A DNA stretch of 64,000 nucleotides from Sulfuriroseicoccus oceanibius (GCF_010681825.2 NZ_CP066776.1:1240001-1304000); one strand, 5' to 3'. Positions 36,401 to 45,070 are shown, numbered from the stretch's first letter. Notes: a model not told the origin generated them from the sequence alone. Translations and numbers: made by a program.

Positions 36401-38057
36401 TCATCACCGCGCGCTCACGGATCGGGTCGATCGGTGGGTTGGTGACCTGTGCGAAGAGCTGCTTGAAGTAGGTCGAGAGGTTGCGTGGGAAAAGGCTCAG
36501 CACCGAAAGCGCGGTGTCGTCACCCATCGAGTAAACCGCTTCCTGACCACCGTTGATCATCGCGCGGAAGGCCATTTGGAGCTCTTCCTTGGTGACTCCG
36601 TTGGCAACTTGGAACTGGCTCAACTTGAGCGCATCGAAGTGCTGGATCGGATCAGCCTGAGGCTCGCTTGGGACGAACTCGGTGAGGTCCACGCGGTGGT
36701 TGTTGACCCACTTGTGGTATGGCGCGCGGCGGGCGAGTTCTTCCTTGATTTCGTTGTCGAAGCGGAGCTCACCGGTGGTGGTGTCGGCGGAGATCATCTG
36801 GCCAGGTCCGAGGCGACCTTTTTGGACGATCTTGGCGTCGTCCATTGGGATGGTGCCGATTTCCGAGCCGATGTAGAGGAGTCCGTCTTCGTCGAGGGCG
36901 AAGCGGGATGGGCGCAGGCCGTTACGGTCGAGCGATGCGCAGACCTTGACGCCGTCGGTGTAGACGAGTCCGGCCGGGCCGTCCCATGGCTCGCAGAACG
37001 AGCGGTGGTACTGGTAGAACGCTCGCAGTTCCTCGGAGATCTCGCGTTGGTTGCGGAAGGCAGGTGGCACGAGCATGCACATGGCGTGCTCAAGTGAACG
37101 GCCGGAGAGTACGAGAAGTTCGAGAGCGTGGTCGAGCGATGCGGAGTCCGACTCGCCTTCCTGGATCAGGTCTTTGACGATTTCGACGTCGTCGCCCCAG
37201 ATTTCCGACTCGTAGAACTCTTCACGCGACTTCATCCAGTTGCGGTTTCCGCGCACGGTGTTGATCTCACCGTTGTGGCACATCATGCGGAACGGCTGAC
37301 CAAGAGGCCAAGCAGGGAAGGTGTTGGTGGAGAAGCGCTGGTGGTAGAGAGCAATAGCGGTCTCGAACTCAGGGTTGCTGAGGTCGGAGTAGAACGCACG
37401 CAAGGCGGCTGGCATCGCCAGAGCTTTGTAGCCGATGAGGCGGTGCGAGAGCGTTGGGATGTAGACCCCCGAGATCTGCTCCGCTTTGATCTCCTTCTCG
37501 ATCAGGCGGCGGCAGAGGTAGAGCTGGCGCTCGTAGTCGTCTGCGCTGAGCCCTTCAGGCCGCTCAAATAGAAGGTGGAAAATATCAGGGCGCGACTGCT
37601 GGGCGATTTTGCCGAGCTCGTCTGGGTTCACAGGAACGTCACGCCAGCCGAGGATCTTGATGCCACGCTTGATGATGGTGGCTTCGGCGATGGTCTTTAC
37701 TTTGGCTGCTGCCTCGCTGTTGTCGCGTGGGACAAAGAAGACACCGACGCCGAGGTCTTCGTCTTTGACGGAGGTGTGGCCGAGGTCTGCGGCAGCCTTT
37801 TGGAGGATCTTGTATGGAAGCTGCGAGAGAATTCCCGAGCCGTCACCGGTTTTCATGTCGGCATCCACCGCGCCGCGGTGGGTCATGTTGCAGACGGAGG
37901 TGATGGCGTGCTGGAGGACCTGGTGGCTGCGTTCGCCCTTGATGTGGGCGATGGCACCCATGCCGCAGGCGTCGCCTTCGTTGTCGGCACGGTGCATCGA
38001 TCCTGCGGCAGCCGCAGGGATGGTCAGGAATTCGTTCGGTTGATTTTTTACTTCCAT
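33468..38057 (-). CDS. gltB: Glutamate synthase large subunit
   Basis: A 1529-residue enzyme that transfers glutamine amide nitrogen to 2-oxoglutarate. Cys31 in DACGMGAIAHIKG is the N-terminal nucleophile after removal of a 30-residue propeptide. The class II amidotransferase domain holds FSTNTFPAWPLGQPFRM and HNGEINTVRGNRNWM. The central and FMN synthase domains contain GEGGEEVSRF, PPPHHDIYSIEDLAQLI and GADGGTAASPLTSIKHAG. The [3Fe-4S] cysteines are in CVYVRRCHLNDCPVG. The C-terminal GXGXG-type beta-helix has GMSGGEAYIYD. The ATG at 38057 gives the normal propeptide; one 22 codons upstream is unlikely. No gltD is adjacent. The companion subunit may be elsewhere, or the enzyme may be ferredoxin-dependent. 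Confidence 0.95.
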   Translation of the reverse strand: MEVKNQPNEFLTIPAAAAGSMHRADNEGDACGMGAIAHIKGERSHQVLQHAITSVCNMTHRGAVDADMKTGDGSGILSQLPYKILQKAAADLGHTSVKDEDLGVGVFFVPRDNSEAAAKVKTIAEATIIKRGIKILGWRDVPVNPDELGKIAQQSRPDIFHLLFERPEGLSADDYERQLYLCRRLIEKEIKAEQISGVYIPTLSHRLIGYKALAMPAALRAFYSDLSNPEFETAIALYHQRFSTNTFPAWPLGQPFRMMCHNGEINTVRGNRNWMKSREEFYESEIWGDDVEIVKDLIQEGESDSASLDHALELLVLSGRSLEHAMCMLVPPAFRNQREISEELRAFYQYHRSFCEPWDGPAGLVYTDGVKVCASLDRNGLRPSRFALDEDGLLYIGSEIGTIPMDDAKIVQKGRLGPGQMISADTTTGELRFDNEIKEELARRAPYHKWVNNHRVDLTEFVPSEPQADPIQHFDALKLSQFQVANGVTKEELQMAFRAMINGGQEAVYSMGDDTALSVLSLFPRNLSTYFKQLFAQVTNPPIDPIRERAVMTLAAGLGSERNLLGETPEHARILNLESAILFDHELAQIREMDGHGFKHADIDITWDIKEGAAGLEKAIDRVCAEAEAAVDAGQEILILTDVATSPERVAIPAMMATGAVHHHLNRVGKRMRGSLVLETAEVRDSHQLACVIGYGGTAVCPYLGYATVRDMVANADAHKVSGVELDKALTNYRYALEKGVLKIMSKMGISVLNSYQGAQIFEAVGVASEVIDKCFTGTHSKIGGVGFEQIAAESLTRHSEAYGTSEPAGGAPLPLQDHGVNRYQRGGEKHVVTPTVVKSFHSFVESGKEDEYEEYVKATLETRPTAIKDLLEYVPAASGPVPLEEVEPIENIRKRFTTAAMSLGALSPEAHEVLAIAMNMIGGKSDSGEGGEEVSRFTPYENGEWANSKIKQVASGRFGVTAHYLSSAEEIEIKMAQGAKPGEGGQLPAHKVNGIVAKLRRTQPGVQLISPPPHHDIYSIEDLAQLIHDLKEVNPRARITVKLVAGTGVGTIAAGVAKANADIILVSGADGGTAASPLTSIKHAGLPWEMGLSETNQTLLLNGLRDRITLRTDGGMRNGHDIVKAAILGAEEFNFGTIALIAMGCVYVRRCHLNDCPVGVATTDPKFRSKFRGTPEKVVNFFNAVAEEVRTIMAQLGVRKLDDLIGRPQFLQQREVKDNAKANSVDLSAILKDTADKDASRIWNGKPNLGIHEPSLDDKIIVDAKAALDNREKVELSYDVISTNRNLGTKLSGEVAVRYGDTGLEDGTIKINFKGSAGQSFGTFLAGGIDLHLTGEANDYVGKGMTAGSIVIRPADERGFIPEDNSIVGNTCLYGATGGALYANGRAGERFCVRNSGSTGIVEGCGDHGCEYMTNGLTVILGTTGTNFGAGMSGGEAYIYDEDGHFRDRVNREMIVVQPVDRIKFADKLRGLVEDHFNATGSPKAKRLLDDWETSLKQMVRVIPKTTAAAEEAEEQHESAGEPVGAAK

Positions 38058-38324
38058 GATCAAATCAAATGTGATGGTCCGGTGGAGTACCGGCTTTCCG
38101 CTGTGAGGACGTGGTGTCGCCATGTTCTCACTGATAGTCTCCGTGGGTACGGAGGCTCGAGCTGGGAAACTTAGATGGGATTGTGGCGTCTGTCCAATTT
38201 CTCGCGAAATTGGCTTGTGAGCCCCCTGTCATAAGGGTTTGTAGGCGATCCGATCAAGGATCTCCTGAGTGGGGACGGTTAATTACGAAGCGAACTGTCA
38301 GGTCGTTCAAAAAGTCTTGGCAAC
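38058..38324. other. Divergent promoter region of gltB and the TonB receptor gene
   Basis: A 267-bp region between divergent genes. On the gltB side there are two small GC hairpins (CTCCGT...ACGGAG near 38149 and CCGGT...ACCGG near 38080), but I could not match them to a known riboswitch. No cobalamin-type box is visible near the receptor gene. Confidence 0.4.
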
Positions 38325-40538
38325 ATGTTTGATACTTGGTTTTTAGTGCGCCTTATGTGTGTGAGATCCCCTAAACCTGCGAAGGTCCTGGCTGCGTTGG
38401 TCCCCGCCTTGTGCCTTTTGAATGGACTGGCCGCCGAACAGCCGGAGGTGACCAGTGCTCCGGTGCCACCTGCTGTGACGGTAGAAGATCTGGCGGCCAC
38501 TGAAGGCGCGCTCGACCCGCTGGTGGTGACCGCGACCCGCGAAAGCCGGAACCTGAGCGAGCTGCCGAACTCGGTGGAGGTGCTCGGGGTGAAGCAACTC
38601 AAGGAACGGCAGACGCGAACCTTCCCCGAGGCATTCTTTGAGACCCCTGGCGTGCTGATGCAGAAGACCGCTCACGGTCAGGGCAGTCCTTATATCCGCG
38701 GGTTTACCGGCTATCAGACATTGGCGTTGATCGATGGGATTCGTTTGAACAACTCGACCTTCCGCAGCGGCCCGAACCAGTATTGGAACACAATTGACCC
38801 ACTCAGTCTGAGCTCGATCGAGATCGTGAAGGGTCAAGGTTCGGTGCTTTATGGGTCGGATGCGATTGGCGGGACGGTCAATGCGCTCACCATTCGTCCG
38901 GAGTATGCGGAGGATGGAACGACACAAAGCTTTGGTCGGATCCTCGGGCGTTATGCCTCTGCTGAGCGCAGTGTCGTCGGGCGCGTGGAGGGTGGTGTCA
39001 GCCGTGGTGGTGACTTTGGCGTGGTGGCAGGCGTAAGTGTGAAGGAGTTCGGCGACCTCGAGGTGGCTGGGCTTGGGCGTCAGGAGAAGACCGGCTACAG
39101 CGAGATCGACGGCGATGTGAAGTTGGAGAAATTCCTCGCATCCGGTGCCCGGCTGACATTCGCCCACCAGCAGGTGCATCAGGACAATGCTTGGCGCACT
39201 CATAAGACGGTGCGCGGCGAGTCATGGCGAGGGACGAGCGTCGGCGATGAGTTGTCCCGCATCCTCGATCAAGACCGCTATCTTACCTACGTTCAGGCTG
39301 AGGGTTCGGTGGATGGAAGCTGGGCGGATGGTTATTTGCTCTCGCTGAGCCACCAGCGCCACGAGGAGTTCCAGGATCGGGTGCGTTCCGACGGGCGTCG
39401 TGACGAGCAAGGCTTCACAGTCGACACCATGGGGGTGTTTGGGCAGTTCAACAAAGAAGGCACAGCCATTGGCGATCTGGCTTACGGTGCGAGTTACTAC
39501 CTCGATTGGATCGACTCGTTCCGTAAGGACTTCAATGCGGACGGCAGCTTCAAGGGCAATGCCGTGCAGGGGCCGGTCGGTGACAATTCGAAGTATCACT
39601 TGGCGGGGGCGTATGTGCAGACGCATCTGGAGCCAGCCGAGCGGTTGGATGTCTGGATTGGTGGTCGTGTGAGTTACGCCCAGGCAGACATCGGGCGGGT
39701 GGCGGACCCGAACACAGGCGACCCGATTGGGTTCAGCAAAGATTGGTGGGATGTCTCTGGGAGTGTGCGCTTTGCCTATGCTCTGGATGGCGAGGAGACC
39801 TGGCGCCTGTATGGTGGTGTCTCGCAAGGGTTCCGCGCTCCGAGCCTGGCGGATTTGAGTCAGTTTGCCAGTGCGCGTACCGATGAGATCGCAACGCCGT
39901 CGCTGGGGCTGGATCCGGAGAAGTTCGTCTCGACCGAGTTGGGAGTTCGCCACTCGGGTGAGCGCTTCAATGGTGGATTGGTGTACTACTACACGTTCAT
40001 GGACGACCTGATCACAGGTCAGCGTACCGGGCGCGTGGTGGATGGATTCAATGAAGTGACCAAGCAGAATGCCCGCGACGGCTTTGTGCATGGGGTGGAG
40101 TTGAGTTCGCGCTACCAGCTGTGCGATGCGTTTTCGGTCTTCGGCTGGGTGGCATGGCAGGAAGGTGAGACCGAGGATGCGGCGGTGGCCGGTCAGCCGA
40201 TCACCAGCCAAACGATCACGCGGATGCTGCCGTTGAGCGGCCAGCTCGGCGTGCGTTGGGATAGTCCCGAGCGTCGGATTTGGGTGGAGCTTCTGGGACA
40301 AGGTGCCGACAAGCAGGACCGCTTGAGTTTCGGTGACCAAAAAGATACCCAGCGCATCCCACCGGGGGGAACTCCTGGCTACGTGCTTGGAACCGTCCGC
40401 GGCGGCTGGCATGTGACCGAGAATGTCACGCTAGTGGCTGCGGTGGAAAACTTCACCGACGAAGAATACCGCGTGCACGGATCCGGAGTGAACGGTGCCG
40501 GGCGTAACTTCGTGGTATCCGGAGAGTGGCGCTTCTAA
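38325..40538 (+). CDS. TonB-dependent outer-membrane receptor
   Basis: 737 residues. A signal peptide ends at about residue 37 (LLNGLAA), and a TonB box-like LDPLVVTATR is near residue 63. The plug domain has SVEVLGVKQLKERQTRTF and the conserved SPYIRGFTGYQTLALIDGIRLNN, SLSSIEIVKGQGSVLYGSDAIGG. A 22-strand barrel follows, with FRAPSLADLSQF and the terminal VENFTDEEYRVHGSG, and it ends in Trp-Arg-Phe. It imports a chelate, sugar or vitamin with TonB-ExbBD; the ligand is not deducible, although the plug sequence is closest in style to haem/BtuB-type receptors. An internal ATG at 38355 is an alternative start. Confidence 0.9.
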   Translation: MFDTWFLVRLMCVRSPKPAKVLAALVPALCLLNGLAAEQPEVTSAPVPPAVTVEDLAATEGALDPLVVTATRESRNLSELPNSVEVLGVKQLKERQTRTFPEAFFETPGVLMQKTAHGQGSPYIRGFTGYQTLALIDGIRLNNSTFRSGPNQYWNTIDPLSLSSIEIVKGQGSVLYGSDAIGGTVNALTIRPEYAEDGTTQSFGRILGRYASAERSVVGRVEGGVSRGGDFGVVAGVSVKEFGDLEVAGLGRQEKTGYSEIDGDVKLEKFLASGARLTFAHQQVHQDNAWRTHKTVRGESWRGTSVGDELSRILDQDRYLTYVQAEGSVDGSWADGYLLSLSHQRHEEFQDRVRSDGRRDEQGFTVDTMGVFGQFNKEGTAIGDLAYGASYYLDWIDSFRKDFNADGSFKGNAVQGPVGDNSKYHLAGAYVQTHLEPAERLDVWIGGRVSYAQADIGRVADPNTGDPIGFSKDWWDVSGSVRFAYALDGEETWRLYGGVSQGFRAPSLADLSQFASARTDEIATPSLGLDPEKFVSTELGVRHSGERFNGGLVYYYTFMDDLITGQRTGRVVDGFNEVTKQNARDGFVHGVELSSRYQLCDAFSVFGWVAWQEGETEDAAVAGQPITSQTITRMLPLSGQLGVRWDSPERRIWVELLGQGADKQDRLSFGDQKDTQRIPPGGTPGYVLGTVRGGWHVTENVTLVAAVENFTDEEYRVHGSGVNGAGRNFVVSGEWRF

Positions 40539-40572
40539 GAGTGCTCTCTCATTAATCTGTTCTGCTGGAGAT

Positions 40573-41034
40573 GTGAAATTCTCATACTTATTGATTTTAA
40601 TGGTTGTGTTATCGCCCTCCTTTCTTCTCGCTGAAGAAAAAGCGGCAGATGCATACAAAAAGATGTGGGTTCACATTGCGAATTCTGATCTTGAGAAAGC
40701 TTATGCTTATATAGTCCCATTCGCCGACAAGAGGCATAATGAGCTTGTCAAAATGCAATTAAAAGAAGATTTGGCCAAGGCTGCCAAAGGTGATTTAAGA
40801 GTAGAAGTTATAACCTCGAAACAAGGCAAGCAATGGGCCGTGGTTATAGTGAGGTACAATAACCAAGTTCACACAGTCATCATGGCTTTACATGATTCAA
40901 CGTGGAAGGTCCTGATGGAAGAAGGCATGCCTAAAGAGGGTTTGAAGAATCATTCAAGAGAAGAATTGGAAGAGCTAAAGCAATGGTGGAGAGATAACCA
41001 AGATGCCTACAGCGCGAAGAAAGACATTAAGTGA
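40573..41034 (+). CDS. Small AT-rich secreted protein of unknown function
   Basis: 153 residues starting at a GTG preceded by GGAG, a better start than the ATG that overlaps the TonB receptor gene. The N-terminus is a signal peptide (VKFSYLLILMVVLSPSFLLA). The mature part has a helix-rich ADAYKKMWVHIANSDLEKAY, a beta segment (LRVEVITSKQGKQWAVVIVRY), and an acidic/basic helical tail. The domain resembles small periplasmic DUF4878/NTF2-like folds but I cannot assign it. Base composition is far more AT-rich than every neighbour, suggesting acquisition by transfer. Confidence 0.68.
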   Translation: MKFSYLLILMVVLSPSFLLAEEKAADAYKKMWVHIANSDLEKAYAYIVPFADKRHNELVKMQLKEDLAKAAKGDLRVEVITSKQGKQWAVVIVRYNNQVHTVIMALHDSTWKVLMEEGMPKEGLKNHSREELEELKQWWRDNQDAYSAKKDIK

Positions 41035-41171
41035 AAAGATACAGGACAAGCTGCAGTACCCGACCACCTGACCTCACTGATGTTGGATCTTCAATGACTA
41101 CTACTACCTTTAACCCACGATCAACACTAGGCTGCCATCAGGCGACTCGTGTGCGATGAAGATCATCATCA

Positions 41172-41207
41172 GCGGGCTCCCGGCAGGATTCGGGAGCCCG
41201 CTTTTTT
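41172..41207 (+). terminator. Strong rho-independent terminator
   Basis: An 11-bp stem (GCGGGCTCCCG / CGGGAGCCCGC) is followed by TTTTTT. It ends the transcript of the AT-rich secreted protein gene about 140 bp after its stop; nothing coding is seen in between. Confidence 0.93.
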
Positions 41208-41277
41208 GGTGAATTATTGCTTCATTCGGTGCGGGCATTGGCTAGTCTCTGCACACAAATCGACGGAGGCGGAAACG

Positions 41278-42306
41278 ATGAAGATACTGACACGAAAGGC
41301 GGTGCTGCGGTGGGCTCGACTGCTGGTCTGGGGGACGGTGGCCTACGGCGTGGCGCTCTTTTTTGCCGATCGTTGGTGGGGGCTGGAGTTGCTCAGCAAC
41401 CTGCGGGTATTGGCTTCGGGTGGTGCGCTGATCGGGGCGTTGATGTCGTTGGTTGTGTTTGCTCCCATGCGGGCCATCTCCGGTGTGCTGGTGGCGACAT
41501 GGATGGCATGGCCTGTGCTCGATTACTACGGGCTTGGCTCGCTTGAGGCACTATCTGGTGAGGAGCGTGGGGCGGTGAACGAGGGGGTGCCCGGGTTTTC
41601 GGTGGTGAGTTTCAATCTCGGGCCGGACAATGCGCCGATGGATGGTTGGGTGGAGCGGATGGTCCGTTTGCCCAAGGAGGATCTGCCTGACTGTGTGTTT
41701 TTGATGGAGGTAAGGCCGGCAACCTATCGCGAGCACTTCAATGCATTGCGCCGGGTGTTTCCGTACCAAGTGGCGGACCCTCGGTCGGACAACTTCGGGG
41801 TGTGGCTGATGAGCCGGTGGCCTATTGCCGAAGATCGTACGCGCTCCAAACAAATGCTGAAATTGGTCGAAGACGTGCCGCTGGTGGATGTGGATCTCAA
41901 GCACAAGCAGCTCGGTGAGATCCGGGTGATGGGCGTGCATCCGGTGCCGCCGATGAACGAGCAGATGTCCGGGATGCGGGCGGATTACTTTCGCGCGATG
42001 ATGAAGTTGGCTCCGGCAGAGGCTGAAGAGGTGCCGCTCGTGGTGGCGGGGGATTTCAACTGTGCCCCATGGTCGTACTGGTTTGACGACCTCTGTGCTG
42101 GGATGGGCGTGCGCAACGCGGCCTACGGGCACGGGCTGGAACTGACGTGGAAACCGTACATAGACGTTCCGTTTCTGGGGATGCCGATCGACCACATTCT
42201 GATCTCCGATCATTGGCATGTGGATGCCTTCTCAGTCGGTGATGCTGCGGGATCCGATCACCGGCCGTTGCGAGCCGTGCTCCAGTTGCGTGAAGTTGCG
42301 GACTAA
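41278..42306 (+). CDS. Membrane-anchored endonuclease/exonuclease/phosphatase family protein (YafD-like)
   Basis: 342 residues. Three N-terminal transmembrane helices (about 12-30, 41-58, 62-82) anchor an extracytoplasmic EEP domain that starts near residue 100 with FSVVSFNLG. Catalytic markers are FLMEVRP (metal-binding Glu), VVAGDFNCAPWS, MPIDHILISD and the C-terminal GSDHRPLRA. The layout matches E. coli YafD and related predicted phosphodiesterases. The start is supported by an upstream GGAGGCGG. The substrate is unknown. Confidence 0.83.
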   Translation: MKILTRKAVLRWARLLVWGTVAYGVALFFADRWWGLELLSNLRVLASGGALIGALMSLVVFAPMRAISGVLVATWMAWPVLDYYGLGSLEALSGEERGAVNEGVPGFSVVSFNLGPDNAPMDGWVERMVRLPKEDLPDCVFLMEVRPATYREHFNALRRVFPYQVADPRSDNFGVWLMSRWPIAEDRTRSKQMLKLVEDVPLVDVDLKHKQLGEIRVMGVHPVPPMNEQMSGMRADYFRAMMKLAPAEAEEVPLVVAGDFNCAPWSYWFDDLCAGMGVRNAAYGHGLELTWKPYIDVPFLGMPIDHILISDHWHVDAFSVGDAAGSDHRPLRAVLQLREVAD

Positions 42307-42330
42307 AACTGCAGGGCGAGTGTTATCAGA

Positions 42331-42383
42331 GAAAAATCCGACGGAGCATGCCGCGGGATACGTTGCGCGGAGCTCGTCGGATT
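42331..42383 (-). terminator. Terminator of the C39-like protein gene
   Basis: A long imperfect hairpin with outer arms ATCCGACGGAGC and GCTCGTCGGAT. On the minus strand it ends in TTTTTCTC, 25 bp past the stop codon. Confidence 0.75.
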
Positions 42384-42408
42384 CTCTAAAGCTAATGGCT
42401 TTGTGGGA

Positions 42409-43866
42409 TTAGTAACTGATCACGTAAGCACCGATTTGGTGGGAGGTCACGGCGCGTGCCAGGTCCAGGTGAACCCATCGCAGTTCGTAGCGTGGGCCCC
42501 ACGAATCACTCACTGCTACTTCGTTGGTCTTTTCGTTGTAGCCGATGATGAGGCAGATGTGGTGGTTGTCCTGAACATTCATCAGCGAAGGAGCGACTTG
42601 CTCTGCTTCGTTGGCGATCTCGGTGGCCCAGGCGGTGAAGTCGGTGACTTTTTCGCGCTTCGGGGTGCGGCTGTTGGCGATCTTGTTGTACGGATCGAGG
42701 CTGCGCATCATCCACATGACGGGTACGCCTTTGTCGATGTACTTTTGGATGTCGCGGATTTTGAACTTTTGGTCGAAGCCTTTGACGATCTTGAGTGAGC
42801 GGGCCTTGCTGCGAATGATGCGCTCGGCTTCATCTGCTAGCAGCATGGTGTTGGTGCCGCCGTTGGGGCTCGTCGCCACAGTAGCCAGGAGGTACATGTC
42901 GGCAGGGACGTGCATGTAGCGCATGGCGCGCTCGAAGGTGGCTGGTGCGCAATACCCCTTTGGTCCCTGGTCGACCATCGGGATGTTGGTGATGAGGACG
43001 TCGCCATTGTCTTCGCGCTTTACGTTCTCGGCGAGCATGGCGCGGAGGTCCGAGTCTTTGACGAAGTCGGTTTTGCCCTCGGCGTCCGCGATCTCGGTGC
43101 GGGTGATGAGCAGGCTGCAGTATTCGTCATCGGCGACCGAGAGCAGGAATGCCATGCCGTTCCAGTCCCACCGATCAACGTAGCGGCGGTCGCTTTTCTC
43201 GCCAAAGCGCTGGCGGGCAGGTTCTCCGAAGAGCTTGGTCAATGCGGAGGTGATGCGATTGGCATCTCGCTCCATGGCTTCTTCGAGTGATCCCGCAGGC
43301 TTCTCGCCGCCGGTGTTGTTGAAGTGATCTTCGCCACGGCCGACGGTGCTGCCGAAGTCGCCCTTGTTGGCGAAGACGATGGAGATCAGATCGGTGTTGC
43401 CCTTTTCGTTGCCGTAGAGAGTGGCCGAGTACGGGCGGGCGCCGAGGAAGCGGTAATCGGCGCGAGGGTAGGCTCGGAAGCTGCTGGAGTCATCGGTTTT
43501 CGACTCGCGTGGCCAGCGCAGTCGGCGGGCGACGTCTTCCGCTGGGTCGTTCCAGATGGCATTGCCATCGGAGATGAACGTGTGGCCGATCGCCTCGTTG
43601 ATGGAGTCGGTGATCTTTTGGGCACCGGCGGCGCGCTCTTTCCACCAGGTGTCGATGGTTGCGCGTGACTCTGTGGTCAGGGTGTCGACCGGCAGAGTGT
43701 ATGAGCGGCCGTTTTGGGATTCGAACGTGACCTTGCCCTCGGCGAGTTTGACCAGTTTGACCGAAAGCGACTTGCCGGTTTTTTCCTGAGTGATCGTGTG
43801 CCAGGTGGTGTTGGCGACAGCGGAGCTCAGGGTGAGGGCGATCAGGGCGGGTAGAATTCGGCGCAT
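42409..43866 (-). CDS. Secreted SHD1-domain protein with C39-like papain-fold domain
   Basis: 485 residues with a signal peptide (about 1-19). Residues 20-75 resemble an SHD1 domain common in Verrucomicrobia and Planctomycetes (TWHTITQEKTGKSL, FESQNGRSYTLPVDTL). Residues 290-485 look like a C39-type peptidase: oxyanion Gln300 and Cys306 in MVDQGPKGYCAPAT, His436 in DNHHICLIIGY, and Asp454 in SDSWG. The middle (85-285) is unassigned. No N-terminal leader-peptide processing partner or ABC transporter lies nearby, so it is probably a stand-alone exported protease or amidase rather than a bacteriocin exporter domain. Confidence 0.8.
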   Translation of the reverse strand: MRRILPALIALTLSSAVANTTWHTITQEKTGKSLSVKLVKLAEGKVTFESQNGRSYTLPVDTLTTESRATIDTWWKERAAGAQKITDSINEAIGHTFISDGNAIWNDPAEDVARRLRWPRESKTDDSSSFRAYPRADYRFLGARPYSATLYGNEKGNTDLISIVFANKGDFGSTVGRGEDHFNNTGGEKPAGSLEEAMERDANRITSALTKLFGEPARQRFGEKSDRRYVDRWDWNGMAFLLSVADDEYCSLLITRTEIADAEGKTDFVKDSDLRAMLAENVKREDNGDVLITNIPMVDQGPKGYCAPATFERAMRYMHVPADMYLLATVATSPNGGTNTMLLADEAERIIRSKARSLKIVKGFDQKFKIRDIQKYIDKGVPVMWMMRSLDPYNKIANSRTPKREKVTDFTAWATEIANEAEQVAPSLMNVQDNHHICLIIGYNEKTNEVAVSDSWGPRYELRWVHLDLARAVTSHQIGAYVISY

Positions 43867-43952
43867 ATCTGTGAGCGGGCGGGTTTGGGGGTATATTGAG
43901 GACGTTTATGAAGCGCCGGGTCTTGGCGAAATCGTCGTTGCGGTAACGAAAA

Positions 43953-44579
43953 TCACGGGTCGATCAGGCGCATTGCGGTCATGCGGGCAAAGAGAGCCAA
44001 TGTGTTGGCGTCGATGATCACGTTGTCGGCGATCATTTGGCGGATTTCTTCGAGGCTGAATGCGCGGGCTTCGTGAATGCACTCGGACTCCTCGCCGAGC
44101 CCGCCTTCGACGGTGTCGTCCTTGACCACGTTGCGGGCCAGGAAGAGGTAAGCGTGTTCGTCGGTGAAGCCTTGTGACGAGAAATAGAAGCCACAGGGGA
44201 TCAGTTCGCCGGATTCGGAGTCGATGTGATGGTGGGTTTCTTCGTGCAGTTCCCGATGTGCGGTTTCAATGATCACCGCGGGCGAGTCCTTGTTTTCGGT
44301 GTCGTCGATCTGGCCGGCGGGGAACTCCCACAGTGTGCGTTGGATGGGAAGCCGCTCCTGACGCACCATGAGGAATTTTCCGTCGCTGGTCTGAGGGGCA
44401 ACAATTACCGCATTTTTGCGTCGGGCGACCGTCCAGATGATGTCCTCATCGGGTCTGCCGGGGGTGCGGTAGTGGATGTTTTCCAACTGGATGTACTGGC
44501 CGTTGTAGAGTGATTCTGTTTTGCGGCGGATCCATCCGGGGGCGCAGTCGTCGATGGCGAAGGTGGGGAAGGATTTCAT
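43953..44579 (-). CDS. NUDIX hydrolase, probably ADP-ribose pyrophosphatase type
   Basis: 208 residues. The NUDIX box has the core AHRELHEETHHHI (107-119), with the Gly of the canonical motif supplied by EFPAGQIDD (85-93). Preceding VARRKNAVIVAPQ and LMVRQERLPIQRTLWEFPAG match ADP-ribose/sugar-nucleotide pyrophosphatases. The final Gly of the box (EEXGU) is replaced by His. It hydrolyses a nucleoside diphosphate linked to another moiety. Its start overlaps the end of the HTH-like gene (ATGA). Confidence 0.85.
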   Translation of the reverse strand: MKSFPTFAIDDCAPGWIRRKTESLYNGQYIQLENIHYRTPGRPDEDIIWTVARRKNAVIVAPQTSDGKFLMVRQERLPIQRTLWEFPAGQIDDTENKDSPAVIIETAHRELHEETHHHIDSESGELIPCGFYFSSQGFTDEHAYLFLARNVVKDDTVEGGLGEESECIHEARAFSLEEIRQMIADNVIIDANTLALFARMTAMRLIDP

Positions 44580-45070
44580 GAGGTCGCAGGAGAGGACTGG
44601 GAGCGGGCGTTGGCGCGGCGGATCGGGTCGAAATCGCCTTCCTCACAACAAGTGACGAATTCTTCGGCGAAGGATTTGAGCTCGTTCCACGCGTGGCGGA
44701 TGGTTTCCGCTTCTTCTTCCGTGATTGCGTTGTCGTCGGCCGCTTGGGAGATTGAGGTCAGCAGTGTGGCGAACTGGCTCACCATCTCATTGGTGGCGGG
44801 CATCACATGCTCTGGTGGTTCGGCGCTGCGATCCGGGTTGCGCACGAAGTAGCCGCCGGCGTGGTGGCACAGCCACTGGATAATGCCGGTGTCTCCGGTG
44901 CTGTCGTACATGGTGGCGATTCGGTCGAGCGGGTTGCGGCTGCCGCTGCCGAGTGCGTCCTGGGGCTGGGCCCACTTATAAATTAGGGAGAGTGAGATGC
45001 CGAGGTCGGCAGCAACTTGTTTCGGGCTGGACTGCTTCAGTGCCCCTTGGATCGCCTCGTGGGATTTCAT
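44576..45070 (-). CDS. Small HTH-type (phage CII-like) protein
   Basis: 164 residues. Residues 1-33 form a helix-turn-helix (HEAIQGALKQSSPKQVAADLGISLSLIYKWAQ) of the type in phage CII/CP76 regulators. The remainder includes DRIATMYDSTGD and an alpha-helical region (NEMVSQFATLLTSISQAADD). The start at MKSHEA is chosen because the in-frame upstream part runs into the helicase terminator. Gene coupling to a NUDIX hydrolase is stable in appearance (ATGA overlap), and no other phage genes are near, so it is a domesticated regulator rather than part of a prophage. Confidence 0.7.
   Translation of the reverse strand: MKSHEAIQGALKQSSPKQVAADLGISLSLIYKWAQPQDALGSGSRNPLDRIATMYDSTGDTGIIQWLCHHAGGYFVRNPDRSAEPPEHVMPATNEMVSQFATLLTSISQAADDNAITEEEAETIRHAWNELKSFAEEFVTCCEEGDFDPIRRANARSQSSPATS

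Noticed and set aside
34299-37097. Long plus-strand ORFs (398 and 498 codons) opposite gltB
   Set aside because: They are antisense shadows of a strongly codon-biased gene; the peptides show no domains, and gltB is certain on the other strand.
38058-38324. Cobalamin riboswitch upstream of the TonB receptor gene
   Set aside because: No B12-box-like conserved segment was visible, and the small hairpins sit on the gltB side.
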